Position numbers and translations under genes: made by a program. The notes beneath the pieces are model-generated. The model made no database searches. It worked only from the letters and a program-made list of their open reading frames with translations, and was not told the DNA's origin. A stretch of 64,000 bases of DNA from Sunxiuqinia indica (GTDB taxonomy: Bacteria; Bacteroidota; Bacteroidia; Bacteroidales; Prolixibacteraceae): contig NZ_WVEM01000003.1 of assembly GCF_009847015.1 (NCBI RefSeq), positions 310,001 through 374,000 of the forward strand. The letters are read 5' to 3'. Below are positions 46,250 to 56,689 of this stretch, one piece after another (the stretch's first letter is position 1; every line of letters starts with the position of its first letter).

Positions 46250-48280
46250 TTATTCGTTGGTAGCGGTTATTTGTAAAGCCTCCTTTGTGCTTTCAACCGG
46301 GAGCTGGCACGTGTTATTCTGACAAATGTAAATCAGTGTTTTCCCGTTTACAATCCGGTTTTCCAATAACGGAAGCTGCTTATCCGTAGTGCCCGCACAA
46401 AAGAGGCAATTTGGAAGATAATTTTCCTGTAGCTTTTTCAGTTTTTCAATCGCATCCTCGCCGGCTATTACGACCTCAAAATGCTTGTCGGTAAAATCGA
46501 GTGCTACATGAAGCCAGTTGGAATAACCTCCCGGGTAGTTTTTGAAATCATCTATCATTTTTGAAACCGTACGTTCGGCTATTTTCAAATAATCCTGATT
46601 GGCCGTTAAGTGCCCCAAACGAATCAGGTTGTTGGCCATGACCGAATTTGAAGCCGGAATAACATTGTCGTGTACTTCTATACTTCGGTTAATGACATCT
46701 GTTTGAGATTTTGGTGTAAAGTAGAAAATCGATTTTTCGGAGTCGTAAAACTGCTCAAAGGTTTTATTCATCAGTAGTTTGGCGTCTTCCAAATAGGGAA
46801 TGTTTCCAGTCGTTTCAACCAGGTCAAGCAAGGCCTGAATCATCAACGCGTAATCCTCCAGAAAACCATCTATTTTACTGATGTCATTTTTATAAGAATG
46901 CTTTAGAGTGCCATCGCTACTCATTTGTTTCTCTTTCAAAAATTGCATGTTTTTTTCGGCCAGCTCCAAAAACTCGGTATTGCCCAATGCCTGATGCGAA
47001 TCAACCAAGCCAGATATTGCCAGCGCATTCCACGAGCTTAATATCTTATCATCCAGCCCCGGCCTGATGCGTGATTCACGTTCTTTTAACAAGGTTGTTT
47101 GCCAGCTTTTTACTTTATCTTTTAAGTCGCTTAAACTTAGCATGTTTTCGTTGGCAAAAGTCTCATCTGTATGACGACGTAACAAAATGTAATTGCCGTC
47201 TTCCCAATAACCGGTTGCATTGATATTGTAATACTTACTAAACAGCTCGAATTCGTCCTTCAGCAGTTGTTGCAATTCCTGCTTCTTCCACACATAAAAC
47301 TTGCCTTCCTCACCTTCGCTATCAGCATCCAACGAAGAGTAAAAACCATGTTCAGGCGAACGCATTTCCCGTTTTAGAAAGTCAATGGTTTGATTGATTA
47401 CTTCAGCATATAATGGATTTTTCGTCTTTTTGAATGCCTGAGCATACACGCTAAGCAGCTGGCCATTGTCGTAGAGCATTTTTTCAAAATGAGGGACTTT
47501 CCAATTGGCATCAGTTGAATAACGGGCAAATCCTCCTCCAACTTGGTCATAGATTCCGCCCATTGCCATTTTACTCAAGGTCGTTTCGACGTATTCCAAT
47601 ATATCAGCATCATTGGCTTGATGTGCCCATCGCAATAGAAAACTAAGGTTATTGGGCATCATAAATTTAGGAGCTCCGGCACTGCCTCCTTCCTGATAAT
47701 CAAGGTTCGACTGCCAATGTTGAACAGCTTGTTTTAAGTGCTCAATAGTAATGTCTTGACCTTCTTTGCTAATCGGAATTAGATTGCTATCGCTTATTCC
47801 TTGTTTTAGTCGTTCGGCGTATTCAACTGTTTTATCAGGATTTTCCTGATGGAAGTTGTGCACTTGCAGCAGTGTATTCATCCAGACATCCTTCATGAAA
47901 TAAGTACCGCCCCAAAATGGTCGTCCATCAGGCAGAGCAATGACATTGAGTGGCCAGCCGCCACGTTGCGTCATTAGCTGCACGGCTGTCATATAAATCT
48001 GGTCAATGTCAGGCCGTTCCTCCCGGTCAACTTTAATGCAAACGAAATAATCGTTCATTACCTGAGCAATAGCTGTATCTTCGAACGATTCGTGCTCCAT
48101 GACATGGCACCAATGGCAGGCGGCATAGCCAATACTGATGAGCAGCAGTTTGTTTTCTTTTTTTGCCTTTTCAAGTGCTTCGTCTCCCCATGGCATCCAG
48201 TTTACCGGATTGCGAGCATGTTGTAGCAGATAGGGCGAAGTTTCGTGAATTAGTTGGTTGGTATATTGATGTTTTTTCAT
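46250..48280 (-). CDS. YyaL/SSP411-type thioredoxin-domain protein
   Basis: A 676-residue protein of the DUF255 family. The N-terminus has a thioredoxin-like domain ([21 protein letters not shown]-type opening, then [23 protein letters not shown] with a CHWC motif at about 50-53). The remainder is an (alpha/alpha)6-barrel resembling N-acylglucosamine epimerases ([47 protein letters not shown]). The real start is the ATG at 48278-48280 in front of [12 protein letters not shown]; the longer reading frame is not needed. No signal peptide. The biochemical role of this family is poorly known. Confidence 0.93.
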   Translation of the reverse strand: MKKHQYTNQLIHETSPYLLQHARNPVNWMPWGDEALEKAKKENKLLLISIGYAACHWCHVMEHESFEDTAIAQVMNDYFVCIKVDREERPDIDQIYMTAVQLMTQRGGWPLNVIALPDGRPFWGGTYFMKDVWMNTLLQVHNFHQENPDKTVEYAERLKQGISDSNLIPISKEGQDITIEHLKQAVQHWQSNLDYQEGGSAGAPKFMMPNNLSFLLRWAHQANDADILEYVETTLSKMAMGGIYDQVGGGFARYSTDANWKVPHFEKMLYDNGQLLSVYAQAFKKTKNPLYAEVINQTIDFLKREMRSPEHGFYSSLDADSEGEEGKFYVWKKQELQQLLKDEFELFSKYYNINATGYWEDGNYILLRRHTDETFANENMLSLSDLKDKVKSWQTTLLKERESRIRPGLDDKILSSWNALAISGLVDSHQALGNTEFLELAEKNMQFLKEKQMSSDGTLKHSYKNDISKIDGFLEDYALMIQALLDLVETTGNIPYLEDAKLLMNKTFEQFYDSEKSIFYFTPKSQTDVINRSIEVHDNVIPASNSVMANNLIRLGHLTANQDYLKIAERTVSKMIDDFKNYPGGYSNWLHVALDFTDKHFEVVIAGEDAIEKLKKLQENYLPNCLFCAGTTDKQLPLLENRIVNGKTLIYICQNNTCQLPVESTKEALQITATNE

Positions 48281-48439
48281 CCTTTTCCGATTTTGTGAAT
48301 GACAACTTGTTGTGCTCCATGTAAATAGCACGACGAGCCATTTCAGATTTGATCTTATAACTAGTGAAACAAGAACGGAATAGGAAAGTTTTCCTTTATG
48401 TGTTAGGATGAAAGAAGACGAAGTTTTTAGAATCTCTGC

Positions 48440-49222
48440 TTAAACAAAGATTTCGCCCCGGAGGTAAGTTTTGGCTTTGCCGGCGATTAAAACGCGATCG
48501 CCTTTTACGATGCACTGAAGTTTTCCTCCGCGTTCAGAAATTTGCTTTGCCGACAATTCCTTTTTATCCAGTCTGTCAGCCCAGTATGGAGTGAGTGTTG
48601 TGTGCGCTGATCCGGTAACCGGGTCTTCATCGATGCCAACTCCGGGCGCAAAGAAACGGCTCACAAAGTCAACCTCTTTTCCGGGGGCAGTGATGATAAT
48701 TCCGCGAGCTCCGGTTTTTGATAAAGTTCCAAAATCGGGATTCACTTGCTCGATGTCTTCTTGCTTTTCGTAAATAAATAGATAATCTGTTTTGCCTAGA
48801 AAGCACTTTTGGGGTTTCAATCCAATAGCATGGGTTAAATCGGTTGGTTCAGCTATTTCATTGATATGATCAGCGGGGAAATTTAATTCCAACAATTCAT
48901 CTTTTTTCACCACTGTAAGTTCACCACTTCGGCTTCCAAAGGTGATTTTGTTAGACGGGTAACTGGCTTCGTGAAAAATGGTGTGTGCCGTGGCCAAGGT
49001 CGCATGTCCGCATAAGTCAACTTCGGCTTTTGGAGTAAACCATCGAATTTCGAAACCGGCTTTCGTTGGAACAAAAAAGGCCGTTTCAGACAAGTTATTT
49101 TCCAGCGCGATGGATTGCATCAACTGATCGGGTAACCAGTTTTCAAGAGGAACTACGGCTGCCGGATTTCCTTGAAACAGTTCTTCAGCAAAAGCATCAA
49201 CTTGAAAAATAGGAAGCTTCAT
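48440..49222 (-). CDS. PhzF-family isomerase/epimerase
   Basis: A 260-residue two-domain protein of the PhzF family. The catalytic glutamate sits in NNLSETAFF (Glu46), and FTPKAEVDLCGHATLATAH and DEDPVTGSAHTTLTPYW are the two conserved half-site motifs. Members include isomerases of phenazine precursors but most have no known substrate; no phenazine genes are here. Its start is four bases from the stop codon of the TonB-dependent receptor, so it is probably co-transcribed. Confidence 0.94.
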   Translation of the reverse strand: MKLPIFQVDAFAEELFQGNPAAVVPLENWLPDQLMQSIALENNLSETAFFVPTKAGFEIRWFTPKAEVDLCGHATLATAHTIFHEASYPSNKITFGSRSGELTVVKKDELLELNFPADHINEIAEPTDLTHAIGLKPQKCFLGKTDYLFIYEKQEDIEQVNPDFGTLSKTGARGIIITAPGKEVDFVSRFFAPGVGIDEDPVTGSAHTTLTPYWADRLDKKELSAKQISERGGKLQCIVKGDRVLIAGKAKTYLRGEIFV

Positions 49223-49226
49223 CTCA

Positions 49227-51644
49227 TTAAAATTTAATTGATAATTTCAAATTTAGTTTTCGATTGGTCAGGTAGTTTGGTACAGCATACATATCGCCGG
49301 TGTTGCTGGACACCCAAAAATAGGAAACGGTGTTGTTGATGCCGAGTAAATTGAGTACTTCCAGGCTAACCCACATGTTTTTTACTTTGCTGAGTAACTT
49401 GCTGCCGTGTTGTGTTTCCGGGCCGATAAGTATTTTTGAAAAGCCAATGTCCAAACGACGATAAGGTGGCATTTTAAAGGTGTCCATATAACGTTCCGAA
49501 TTTGGTGGTCCGGTAGGTAGCCTTGCCCCATAAAAGGCTGCCATGTGCATTTTGTAGCTTGGGTTGCCCGGAAAGTAGTCCTGAAAAAATAAGCTCACAT
49601 TTACTCTTTGATCAGTTGGTCGTCGTATCCAACCATGACCATCGCCAACAACATCTTCCTTGGTTTGAAGTAACGAAACGCTGGCCCATGACTGCACACC
49701 ACTAACGAACTCTCCATTAACTTTAAAGTCCATGCCGGTTGCATATCCGGTAGACTCTTGGTCGCCTAAATAACGAATTTGAACATTCTCAACCTGATAG
49801 GGGACCAGGTGCGAAAAGTTTTTGTAGAAGACCTCTGAAGTCAGTTTAAACGGCCGGTCCCAGGCTCTGAATAAATAATCGGAGCCGAGAACAAACTGGG
49901 TTGATTTCTGTGCTTTCACATCGGAATTTATATTACCGTCACGATCTTTTAGTTCTTTAAAAAAGGCAGGTTGCTGGTAACTACCGCCGGCAATTCGAAA
50001 CGAAATGTTGGTTTCCCAATCGGGGTAGTAATTAAATGCGAAACGCGGGCTTAACAAAAACTCATTACTGAAATCCCAATAATGAAATCGAAGTCCACCG
50101 GTTACATAAAGCTCGCCCCTGTTGATTGGAATAGCGTAGGTGTCTTGAACGTGCCCCGTAATTCGCATGTTTTGCATCTGGTTGTCTGTTGTAACAAATC
50201 TTGCAAGCGTCACTTCTTCATCAGAATATGGCACGCTGTAACCTGTTGAGTCGCGAAGTTCCCATTCATTAATTCGGTCGTTAATATCTTCCAATTGAAA
50301 TTTCACGCCCCAGTTTAGCAGGTGATCGGTGGTGTTGTATGCCCCTTTGTGCGAAAAGCTATAAACGTGCGCTTCTAATTTGTTGCGTGCGTGATTTAAA
50401 AAAGTCCCGATTCCCAGGTTTAGAATACTATCACCAACTGACGCGGATGCCAGGTCTCGCTCTAACTCGTTGAGGTAGTAATCTCCTAAAATATCATAGT
50501 TCACTTCTTCTTTGGTTTGAAATGCTGAAGCAATAAATTTCAGGTTCAGATCATTTGAAGGATGATAGTTTGCAGACAATGCACCAAGCAATGTTTGAAA
50601 CTTATCTTTTTCCTGTCCCTCAAAGTAGACCTTGGTGTTGTAAGCAGTTTCAAAAGTTCCAAAAGATGTTTCGCGGGTTTGAGGAATGAAATTGTAGTTG
50701 TTTTGAGAGACATTTCCCAGAAACGACAAATCAAACTGATCAGAAAAACGATAAGTCACGTAAGTTTGAAGGTCAACAAAATTAGGATTGTATTCTCCTT
50801 TCTCATCCAGACTGCCAAGTAGATAACGATTTGTTTTGTAGCGTACGCCTCCGGTATAACTTAACTTTTTGTTTTTGCTGATATCTTCTACGTGCAAATT
50901 TCCACCCAGCATACTAATAGCGACACTACCGTTAAATTCTGTCGGTTTGCGGTATTTGATGTCCAGAACAGACGCCATTTTATCGCCATACTTGGCATCA
51001 AAGCCACCAGCCGAAAACTCAATACTGGAAACCATGTCGGAGTTAATAAAGCTCAAGCCTTCCTGGCGGCCGGAGCGAACCAAAAACGGACGGTAAATCT
51101 CAATATCGTTCACATAAACCAGGTTTTCGTCGAAATTACCTCCGCGAACGGAATATTGAGAACTGAGCTCATTGTTGGACGAAACTCCCGGTAATGTTTT
51201 TATCAGTGCTTCAACTCCACTGGACGAAGCATCGGGCATAATATTGGTAAATTTTGGATCAATGCGGCTAATATTCCCATTTCCTTTCCGACTTCTTGAA
51301 ACCTGAACTTCTCCAATTTCCTCCGAATTTATTTGCAGTTGCAGGTTTAGTTCGATTCGTTCCTCAGCATTTGCCTCAATTGTTTTTTCTTGCGGCAAAT
51401 AGCCTAAAAGCGAAAATACGATGGTGACTTGTTTTTCAGCGGGGACGCGAAGCAGGTATTCACCTTTTCGATCGGTTACCGTGCCAATCGGGTAGTTTTT
51501 AATTGAAATATTGGCTAATTCAACGGCTTGTCCTTTTTCGCCGGTGACCACTCCATAGATCGTTGCATTATTACTTTGTGCAAGTACCCGGGACGAAGTA
51601 AAAATACAAAGTAGTACGAAGAGTATTAGGTGTCTGGAATTCAT
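49227..51644 (-). CDS. TonB-dependent receptor with carboxypeptidase-regulatory-like domain
   Basis: An 805-residue outer-membrane receptor (signal peptide LILFVLLCIFTSSRVLA/Q). A CarboxypepD_reg-like domain (about 28-110, ATIYGVVTGEKGQAVELANISIKNYPIG) precedes a plug (about 150-250, ALIKTLPGVSSNNELSSQYSVRGGNFDENLVYVNDIEIYRP) and a barrel. It has no SusD partner and lacks the SusC signature, so it probably imports something other than a polysaccharide, for example a metal complex or peptide; the ligand is unknown. Operonic with PhzF. The gap upstream holds the divergent promoter. Confidence 0.93.
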   Translation of the reverse strand: MNSRHLILFVLLCIFTSSRVLAQSNNATIYGVVTGEKGQAVELANISIKNYPIGTVTDRKGEYLLRVPAEKQVTIVFSLLGYLPQEKTIEANAEERIELNLQLQINSEEIGEVQVSRSRKGNGNISRIDPKFTNIMPDASSSGVEALIKTLPGVSSNNELSSQYSVRGGNFDENLVYVNDIEIYRPFLVRSGRQEGLSFINSDMVSSIEFSAGGFDAKYGDKMASVLDIKYRKPTEFNGSVAISMLGGNLHVEDISKNKKLSYTGGVRYKTNRYLLGSLDEKGEYNPNFVDLQTYVTYRFSDQFDLSFLGNVSQNNYNFIPQTRETSFGTFETAYNTKVYFEGQEKDKFQTLLGALSANYHPSNDLNLKFIASAFQTKEEVNYDILGDYYLNELERDLASASVGDSILNLGIGTFLNHARNKLEAHVYSFSHKGAYNTTDHLLNWGVKFQLEDINDRINEWELRDSTGYSVPYSDEEVTLARFVTTDNQMQNMRITGHVQDTYAIPINRGELYVTGGLRFHYWDFSNEFLLSPRFAFNYYPDWETNISFRIAGGSYQQPAFFKELKDRDGNINSDVKAQKSTQFVLGSDYLFRAWDRPFKLTSEVFYKNFSHLVPYQVENVQIRYLGDQESTGYATGMDFKVNGEFVSGVQSWASVSLLQTKEDVVGDGHGWIRRPTDQRVNVSLFFQDYFPGNPSYKMHMAAFYGARLPTGPPNSERYMDTFKMPPYRRLDIGFSKILIGPETQHGSKLLSKVKNMWVSLEVLNLLGINNTVSYFWVSSNTGDMYAVPNYLTNRKLNLKLSIKF

Positions 51645-51739
51645 GCGGACAAAAGTAATAATTCTTTGATCTATATAAACTCATTTTATTTTGATTAATT
51701 GTGCTTATCTTTATATTTCGTTAAACACCAATAGTGATT

Positions 51740-52153
51740 ATGGAACGTCGAGATTACTTGCTGCACCAGATTCAGGAAATGGGCGCATTTTTAGCCCGGC
51801 TGATCTTACGATTGAAGAAGAAAGAACATCAGCCGGCTGCTGCTATTCAAAAAGTGTCATCTGAATTGGAAGATGAACTGGATTTGGTTTTGAAAGATTT
51901 GCTTTTTTTGGAAGATGAGGCTTTTGTTGAACTGTTGCAAGAGAAATTAATATCGCTGGAAAATATGGAGCAGTTTGCCAGTTTATTGGAGCAATTGGGA
52001 GATGTGGCCTTGGTTGATGAAACCTTCTTACGCCAGCAACTGTATTATCATAAAGCAATTGTGCTGCTGGATTTTGCTGAACAGGAAAGCCAAAGTTTTT
52101 CGATGGAACGGCAAGATCGAATAGCCAGCCTTCGCTTGAAACTCAAAGGATGA
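51740..52153 (+). CDS. Uncharacterised helical protein
   Basis: A 137-residue protein predicted to be nearly all alpha-helix, with charged heptad-like repeats (LEDELDLVLKDLLFLEDEAFVELLQEKLISLENMEQFASLLEQLGDVAL). The ATG at 51740 is preferred over the GTG two codons earlier. Tetratricopeptide- or coiled-coil-like; no named domain recognised. Divergent from the receptor gene, convergent with the cysteine-cluster protein. A cytoplasmic location is likely as there is no signal peptide. Confidence 0.72.
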   Translation: MERRDYLLHQIQEMGAFLARLILRLKKKEHQPAAAIQKVSSELEDELDLVLKDLLFLEDEAFVELLQEKLISLENMEQFASLLEQLGDVALVDETFLRQQLYYHKAIVLLDFAEQESQSFSMERQDRIASLRLKLKG

Positions 52154-52177
52154 TTTTTTTTTATTGAGCCTGTTGTT

Positions 52178-52825
52178 CTATCCGTTAAGTACATTTTTCA
52201 GTAGTCCTTCTTCTAAACGAAATTCGGCTATATCAATGCCGTTTTCTTTAAGAGCTGCTATGAACCCTTCATTCATCATTCGGCCGGCCATTAATGGAAA
52301 ATCTAATAGTGCCGGGTAGTTATTTTCATTCTCCGGATTTTGATAAAACTCAATACAACTGATAACATTGGTCGAAAGATAGATGCGGCATGCCATTGGT
52401 CGAGCCTCGTAAGCGGTGCACGAACCATCTTTCAATAATGGGCATGGGCTTTTAAAATTCAACATGTCCTTTTCTTCTAATGCCGAAGTTTGTTTATTCT
52501 TTGCAATTGCTTTTTCCCGAGCCTGATTTTTTTGGTCGCTGCTGAAGTTCTTTTTGATAAAATGATGGAGATAGTGCAACTCGTAGGAGTTGGCAAATAC
52601 CGCCTGACGGCAGCAGTAATCGCACCCCTTTCTGCAATGAATGGCTATGCCTTGCTTTTGAGCCATTGCCGATAACGATTCTATCAGTTGATCGATTGCG
52701 TGGTACATTTGTGCCATGGCTTGGAATAAATCGTCCTCGGCATAATTGTTTTTTGCCGCCTGCAACCCCAGTTGGTAGCCATCGTTGTAAAAAAGCTGTT
52801 CGTGTTCTGATAACCCTTCTGCCAT
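52178..52825 (-). CDS. YkgJ-family cysteine-cluster protein
   Basis: A 215-residue protein with the arrangement typical of YkgJ-type proteins that may bind zinc or an iron-sulfur cluster: HCRKGCDYCCRQAVF (three or four cysteines), then CPLLKDGSCTAYEARPMACRIYLS. The ATG at 52823-52825 (MAEGLSEHEQLFY) is preferred; the open frame upstream adds 52 basic, low-quality residues. The activity of the family is unknown. It overlaps no neighbour; the next gene on the other strand starts 175 bases away. Confidence 0.88.
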   Translation of the reverse strand: MAEGLSEHEQLFYNDGYQLGLQAAKNNYAEDDLFQAMAQMYHAIDQLIESLSAMAQKQGIAIHCRKGCDYCCRQAVFANSYELHYLHHFIKKNFSSDQKNQAREKAIAKNKQTSALEEKDMLNFKSPCPLLKDGSCTAYEARPMACRIYLSTNVISCIEFYQNPENENNYPALLDFPLMAGRMMNEGFIAALKENGIDIAEFRLEEGLLKNVLNG

Positions 52826-53000
52826 GGTAATTTTTTTCGCAAGGTATAAAATTGAACTGTATTTTTTAGTCGGAATCGATCGACAACGTTTTTTATCCTT
52901 CAGCTTGTTTATCGATAAATGGCATGAGTTTGTCGGAAAACTAGCGTGCTTAAAGTTTGGATTGTTTTTATTTGTTAGCATTATCCAAAACTAGAAAACC

Positions 53001-54257
53001 ATGGAAGTGCTGCAATTAACTAATAAGTTTGCTAACATTTGGTATCAGACTAATGATTCGAATGCCAATTTTGGAAATCCCATTGGTGGTTGCGAAAAGA
53101 AGAGTAAGGAAGCTTTTGTTGATCGGTTCTTTATGTCGATGAAGAAATTGGACGACGATGAAATTTCTGCTCTTGCAGAATCCGACTGGTTCGACGAATT
53201 TGTATTGACGCAGTTGCGCGCCTTATTTCAAGATGCATTTTCGTATGAACACAACGAGATCAATTTGATGTTTTCTGCTGAAATGATGAAATCTACAAAG
53301 GCATTTTCGAAACAAGTACGTGATCTTGATCCGGAGTTGCCCGTAGAAAGTGTATTTCAAGCCTGCCGGAACGTTTGGATTATGAACGGCCTGCAGTTGA
53401 TTTTAGGTTATCCGGTTGAGTTGACCCCCTCTGTTTTTGCTTACAGTATGTTGTATCCGTATACCGATAATTATGTGGACGATCCGAGTATTTCAACGTT
53501 CGATAAATATGAATTTAGTCAGCGGTTTGCTAATCGCATTGCAGGAAAGCCGGTTAAAGCAAAAAGCGAGCAGGAGCGGAAGATTTATCACATGATTGAA
53601 TTGATTGAAGGGCAGTTTGATCGTAATGATTATCCGGAGGTGTTCGAATCGCTGTTGGGAATTCATCGGGCACAAACCGATAGTATGCAGTTGCAGCATG
53701 ACGCAGTGACACCAGAGCAAGCATTGAATATTTGTTTGGCAAAAGGAGGAGCATCCGTGTTAGCTGACGGCTATTTAGTGGCCGGAAAGCTTACTGCTGA
53801 GGAGAAGGATTTTCTGTTTGGCTATGGTGCTTACTTGCAGTTGCTGGACGATATTCAGGATGTGAAAGAAGATTTGGAAGGAGGATTGATGACCACCTTC
53901 TCTCTTCTGGCAAAAGATCAAAAGCTGGATGCCATAGTTTATAAAACCTATAATTTTGGTGAGCAGGTGCTGGATTATTCCAAAGAAATATTGGATCGGG
54001 TGGATCTCGATTTTAAAGGACTGCTGCAAAAAAGTATTCTGTTGTTTTTTGTTGAGTCGGTCGTTGTTGATGCTCAGTATTACAGTAAGTCGTTTCAGCA
54101 AGAGCTGGAAACGGTGGCTCCTTTGTCATTCGACTATGTTGAGCGTCGACGGAAATTCTTCATCCCTCAAAAGCATATTTTGCTTGAAAAAATAGAGAAG
54201 CATGCTTTTTCAGTAAAAGAACAAGACAATTGCAAAGAAGAAATGCTGAACAGTTAG
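53001..54257 (+). CDS. Class I isoprenoid-synthase-like protein
   Basis: A 418-residue all-helical protein resembling the class I isoprenoid-synthase fold. Two aspartate-rich motifs are in the right order and about 125 residues apart: YPYTDNYVDD (Asp156, 160, 161), and YLQLLDDIQDVKED with DDIQD at 283-287, very like the second DDxxD of prenyltransferases. A basic/glycine helix CLAKGGASVLADGYL precedes it. Such motifs bind magnesium and diphosphate of prenyl substrates. No terpene genes are adjacent, so the product cannot be predicted; it may also be non-catalytic. No signal peptide. Confidence 0.75.
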   Translation: MEVLQLTNKFANIWYQTNDSNANFGNPIGGCEKKSKEAFVDRFFMSMKKLDDDEISALAESDWFDEFVLTQLRALFQDAFSYEHNEINLMFSAEMMKSTKAFSKQVRDLDPELPVESVFQACRNVWIMNGLQLILGYPVELTPSVFAYSMLYPYTDNYVDDPSISTFDKYEFSQRFANRIAGKPVKAKSEQERKIYHMIELIEGQFDRNDYPEVFESLLGIHRAQTDSMQLQHDAVTPEQALNICLAKGGASVLADGYLVAGKLTAEEKDFLFGYGAYLQLLDDIQDVKEDLEGGLMTTFSLLAKDQKLDAIVYKTYNFGEQVLDYSKEILDRVDLDFKGLLQKSILLFFVESVVVDAQYYSKSFQQELETVAPLSFDYVERRRKFFIPQKHILLEKIEKHAFSVKEQDNCKEEMLNS

Positions 54258-54267
54258 TCCAGCATTT
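54241..54267. terminator. Hairpin shared by convergent genes
   Basis: AAATGCTG (54241-54248) and CAGCATTT (54260-54267) form a perfect eight-base stem spanning the stop codon of the isoprenoid-synthase-like gene, five bases before the stop codon of the DPP IV gene. Short T runs follow; probably a bidirectional terminator. Confidence 0.5.
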
Positions 54268-54271
54268 TCAA

Positions 54272-56515
54272 TTATTTCAAATTGTTATTTAGAAAATCTG
54301 TTATTTTCGTATACAAGTGCATGCGGGTGTTTCCTCCGTGAATTCCATGATTGGCGGTCGTGTATATGGCCATGTCAAATTGAATATTGGCTTGTACTAA
54401 TGCTTCAGCCATTTTCAATGTATTTTGAAGATGGACATTATCGTCAGCCGAGCCATGAATTAATAGCAAGCGCCCGGTAATCCCTTCAGGGTGGTTTAGA
54501 GGGGCATTGTCGTTATAGCCATCCGGGTTTTCAAGAGGCGTGCGCATGTATCGTTCGGTATAAACAGTGTCGTAAAATTTATAATGGGTAACCGGAGCAA
54601 TAGAAACTCCGGCTTTGAAAATATCTCCACCTTTTTCCATGCAAAGCAGTGTCATTTGGCCGCCATAACTCCATCCCCAAATTGAAATATTAGAGGCATC
54701 AACATACGGTAGTGACCCCAGGTATTTTGCGGCTTCAATCTGGTCATCTGATTCGTATTTTCCCAATTGCATGTAGGTTACTTTGCGAAAATCTTCGCCC
54801 CGGGCGCCTGTCCCTCTTGGATCAACACATGCTACCAGGTAGCCTTCTTGTGCCAGGTAGTTGTACCAATCTACGCCCCATTTGTCTAGTACTTCTTGTG
54901 AGTTAGGGCCGCTGTACTGGGTCATTACCACCGGATATTCTTTAGTTTTGTCGAAATTGAGTGGTTTGATCATCCATCCATTCAAACTGATTCCTTCTGA
55001 GGTTTCAAAACTGAAAAAGGATTTTTCAGGAATGGAATAATTAGCCAGTTTATCTTTCAATTCGCTGTTATCCTCTAAAACGCGCACCAAATCGCCATCA
55101 TTGTCGTACAAGCTAAAGGTTTTTGGTGTTGTTAAATTTGTAAATTCATTAATAAAGTATTGAAATCCATTGCTGAAAACAGCTTCATTTATTCCTTCTG
55201 TTGGAGTTAAAATTCCTTGTTTCTTGCCATCCAGGCTGGTGTAATAAACTTCTCGCTGCATTGGAGATTTTTTAGCAGCCTGATAATAGAAGATTTTCTT
55301 TTTTGAGTCGAAACCGTAAAAGTCGGTTACATCGTATTTCCCTTCGGTTAATTGTCGCACCTCAAAGCCTTGACGGTCGTATAAATAAAGATGCGAATAA
55401 CCATCACGCTCACTGTTTACCACAAAATAATCATTGTTGGGCAAAAAGATAAAGTCATCAAGAAATTCCACAGCAAGGTAACGGTCGTTTTTTTCGGTAA
55501 AAAACAAGCGGGTATCTCCCGTGAACGGATTTGCAAATAATACGTCGAGTTTATTTTGACGGCGATTTAATCTGAAAACCGCTAAATCATTAGCGTCAGC
55601 CGTCCATTTCAGACGAGGAACGTAAATGTCTGTTTCTTCACCCAGATCGACTTCAACTTTAGTTTTCGATTTGATCTCGTAGGCAAATACCGAAACGGTA
55701 GCGTTTTTTTCACCTGCTTTCGGATATTTGTAATTATATTCTCCCGGATATTGGGCTTTTTCTGAAAATGAAGAATCTTTCCCTTTATACGTTTGTAGCT
55801 TGAAATTTTTCACTTCCGTTTCGTCAAACCGAACGTAAGCTAAAAATTTACTGTCGGGCGACCAGGCAAAAGCTTTGGTCGAGAAGGGCTTGTCATTTTC
55901 TTGAAAATCAAAGAATTCTTCTTCATAAACCCAATCAGGGACTCCATTTATTATTTCATTTTTTTTACCATCGTGAGTTACCTGGCTTTCAGTTCCAAAA
56001 CGTAATGTTTTTACAAAGATGTTGTTGTCGCGAACAAATGCAATCCGTTCACCATCCGGCGAAAAAGTTGCCTCGCGCTGGTTTCCTTTCGACGAAAGTT
56101 CATTGATTTCTTCGGTCGTTGAATTCCAAACAAAATAGTTAGCGGTGTATGAATGGCGATAAATTTTCTCCTTTTCCGTTGTTAAAAGAATTTTACTTTC
56201 GTCGGAGCTAAATGAATACGCTGAAAAATAACTGATTGGTGCATTTTCTATTTTGTCCAGGTCGAAAACCGTCTCTATCTTTTCCCCATCTTTGTAGCTG
56301 TATTTCACAATGCGTTTTCCGTCTTCCAACGTTGTGTAATACAGTCCATTCGCTGATGATTGAAGCCCGGCCACCTCCTGTTGGCTGAACGTGTTCTTTT
56401 GTTGGAAATCAGCAATTGTTAATTTCTTTTGTGCTATTGAAGGGTTTCCTATTGCGATAAAAAGGAATACTGTTATGAGGATGTTATGCATGATAAAACT
56501 TATTTTAGTCTTCAA
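54272..56515 (-). CDS. Dipeptidyl peptidase IV (S9 family)
   Basis: A serine peptidase of 747 residues that removes N-terminal X-Pro or X-Ala dipeptides from peptides in the periplasm. It has a signal peptide (ILITVFLFIAIGNPSIA/Q), an N-terminal propeller of the DPP IV type (about 40-480, with the substrate-binding glutamates in WVYEEEFF), and an alpha/beta-hydrolase domain. The catalytic residues are Ser616 in GWSYGGQ, Asp in HGSADDNVH and His in TTANHGIHGG. A palindrome AAATACG-TC-CGTATTT (56567-56582) lies upstream and may be regulatory. It is transcribed alone. Confidence 0.96.
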   Translation of the reverse strand: MKTKISFIMHNILITVFLFIAIGNPSIAQKKLTIADFQQKNTFSQQEVAGLQSSANGLYYTTLEDGKRIVKYSYKDGEKIETVFDLDKIENAPISYFSAYSFSSDESKILLTTEKEKIYRHSYTANYFVWNSTTEEINELSSKGNQREATFSPDGERIAFVRDNNIFVKTLRFGTESQVTHDGKKNEIINGVPDWVYEEEFFDFQENDKPFSTKAFAWSPDSKFLAYVRFDETEVKNFKLQTYKGKDSSFSEKAQYPGEYNYKYPKAGEKNATVSVFAYEIKSKTKVEVDLGEETDIYVPRLKWTADANDLAVFRLNRRQNKLDVLFANPFTGDTRLFFTEKNDRYLAVEFLDDFIFLPNNDYFVVNSERDGYSHLYLYDRQGFEVRQLTEGKYDVTDFYGFDSKKKIFYYQAAKKSPMQREVYYTSLDGKKQGILTPTEGINEAVFSNGFQYFINEFTNLTTPKTFSLYDNDGDLVRVLEDNSELKDKLANYSIPEKSFFSFETSEGISLNGWMIKPLNFDKTKEYPVVMTQYSGPNSQEVLDKWGVDWYNYLAQEGYLVACVDPRGTGARGEDFRKVTYMQLGKYESDDQIEAAKYLGSLPYVDASNISIWGWSYGGQMTLLCMEKGGDIFKAGVSIAPVTHYKFYDTVYTERYMRTPLENPDGYNDNAPLNHPEGITGRLLLIHGSADDNVHLQNTLKMAEALVQANIQFDMAIYTTANHGIHGGNTRMHLYTKITDFLNNNLK

Positions 56516-56689
56516 AGCTTTGTTTTTTTTTTCAAAAATGAAAGTTGATTACAATAAAAATTCTCGAAATACGTCCGTATTTTTGCGGAACATTACACGC
56601 AAAATCAGTTATTTTCATTGCAAGTAAAATGTGATTTTGAAAGTGGATGAACAAAATATGAACCGAAAACGGATTTCAGCGATATGAAA

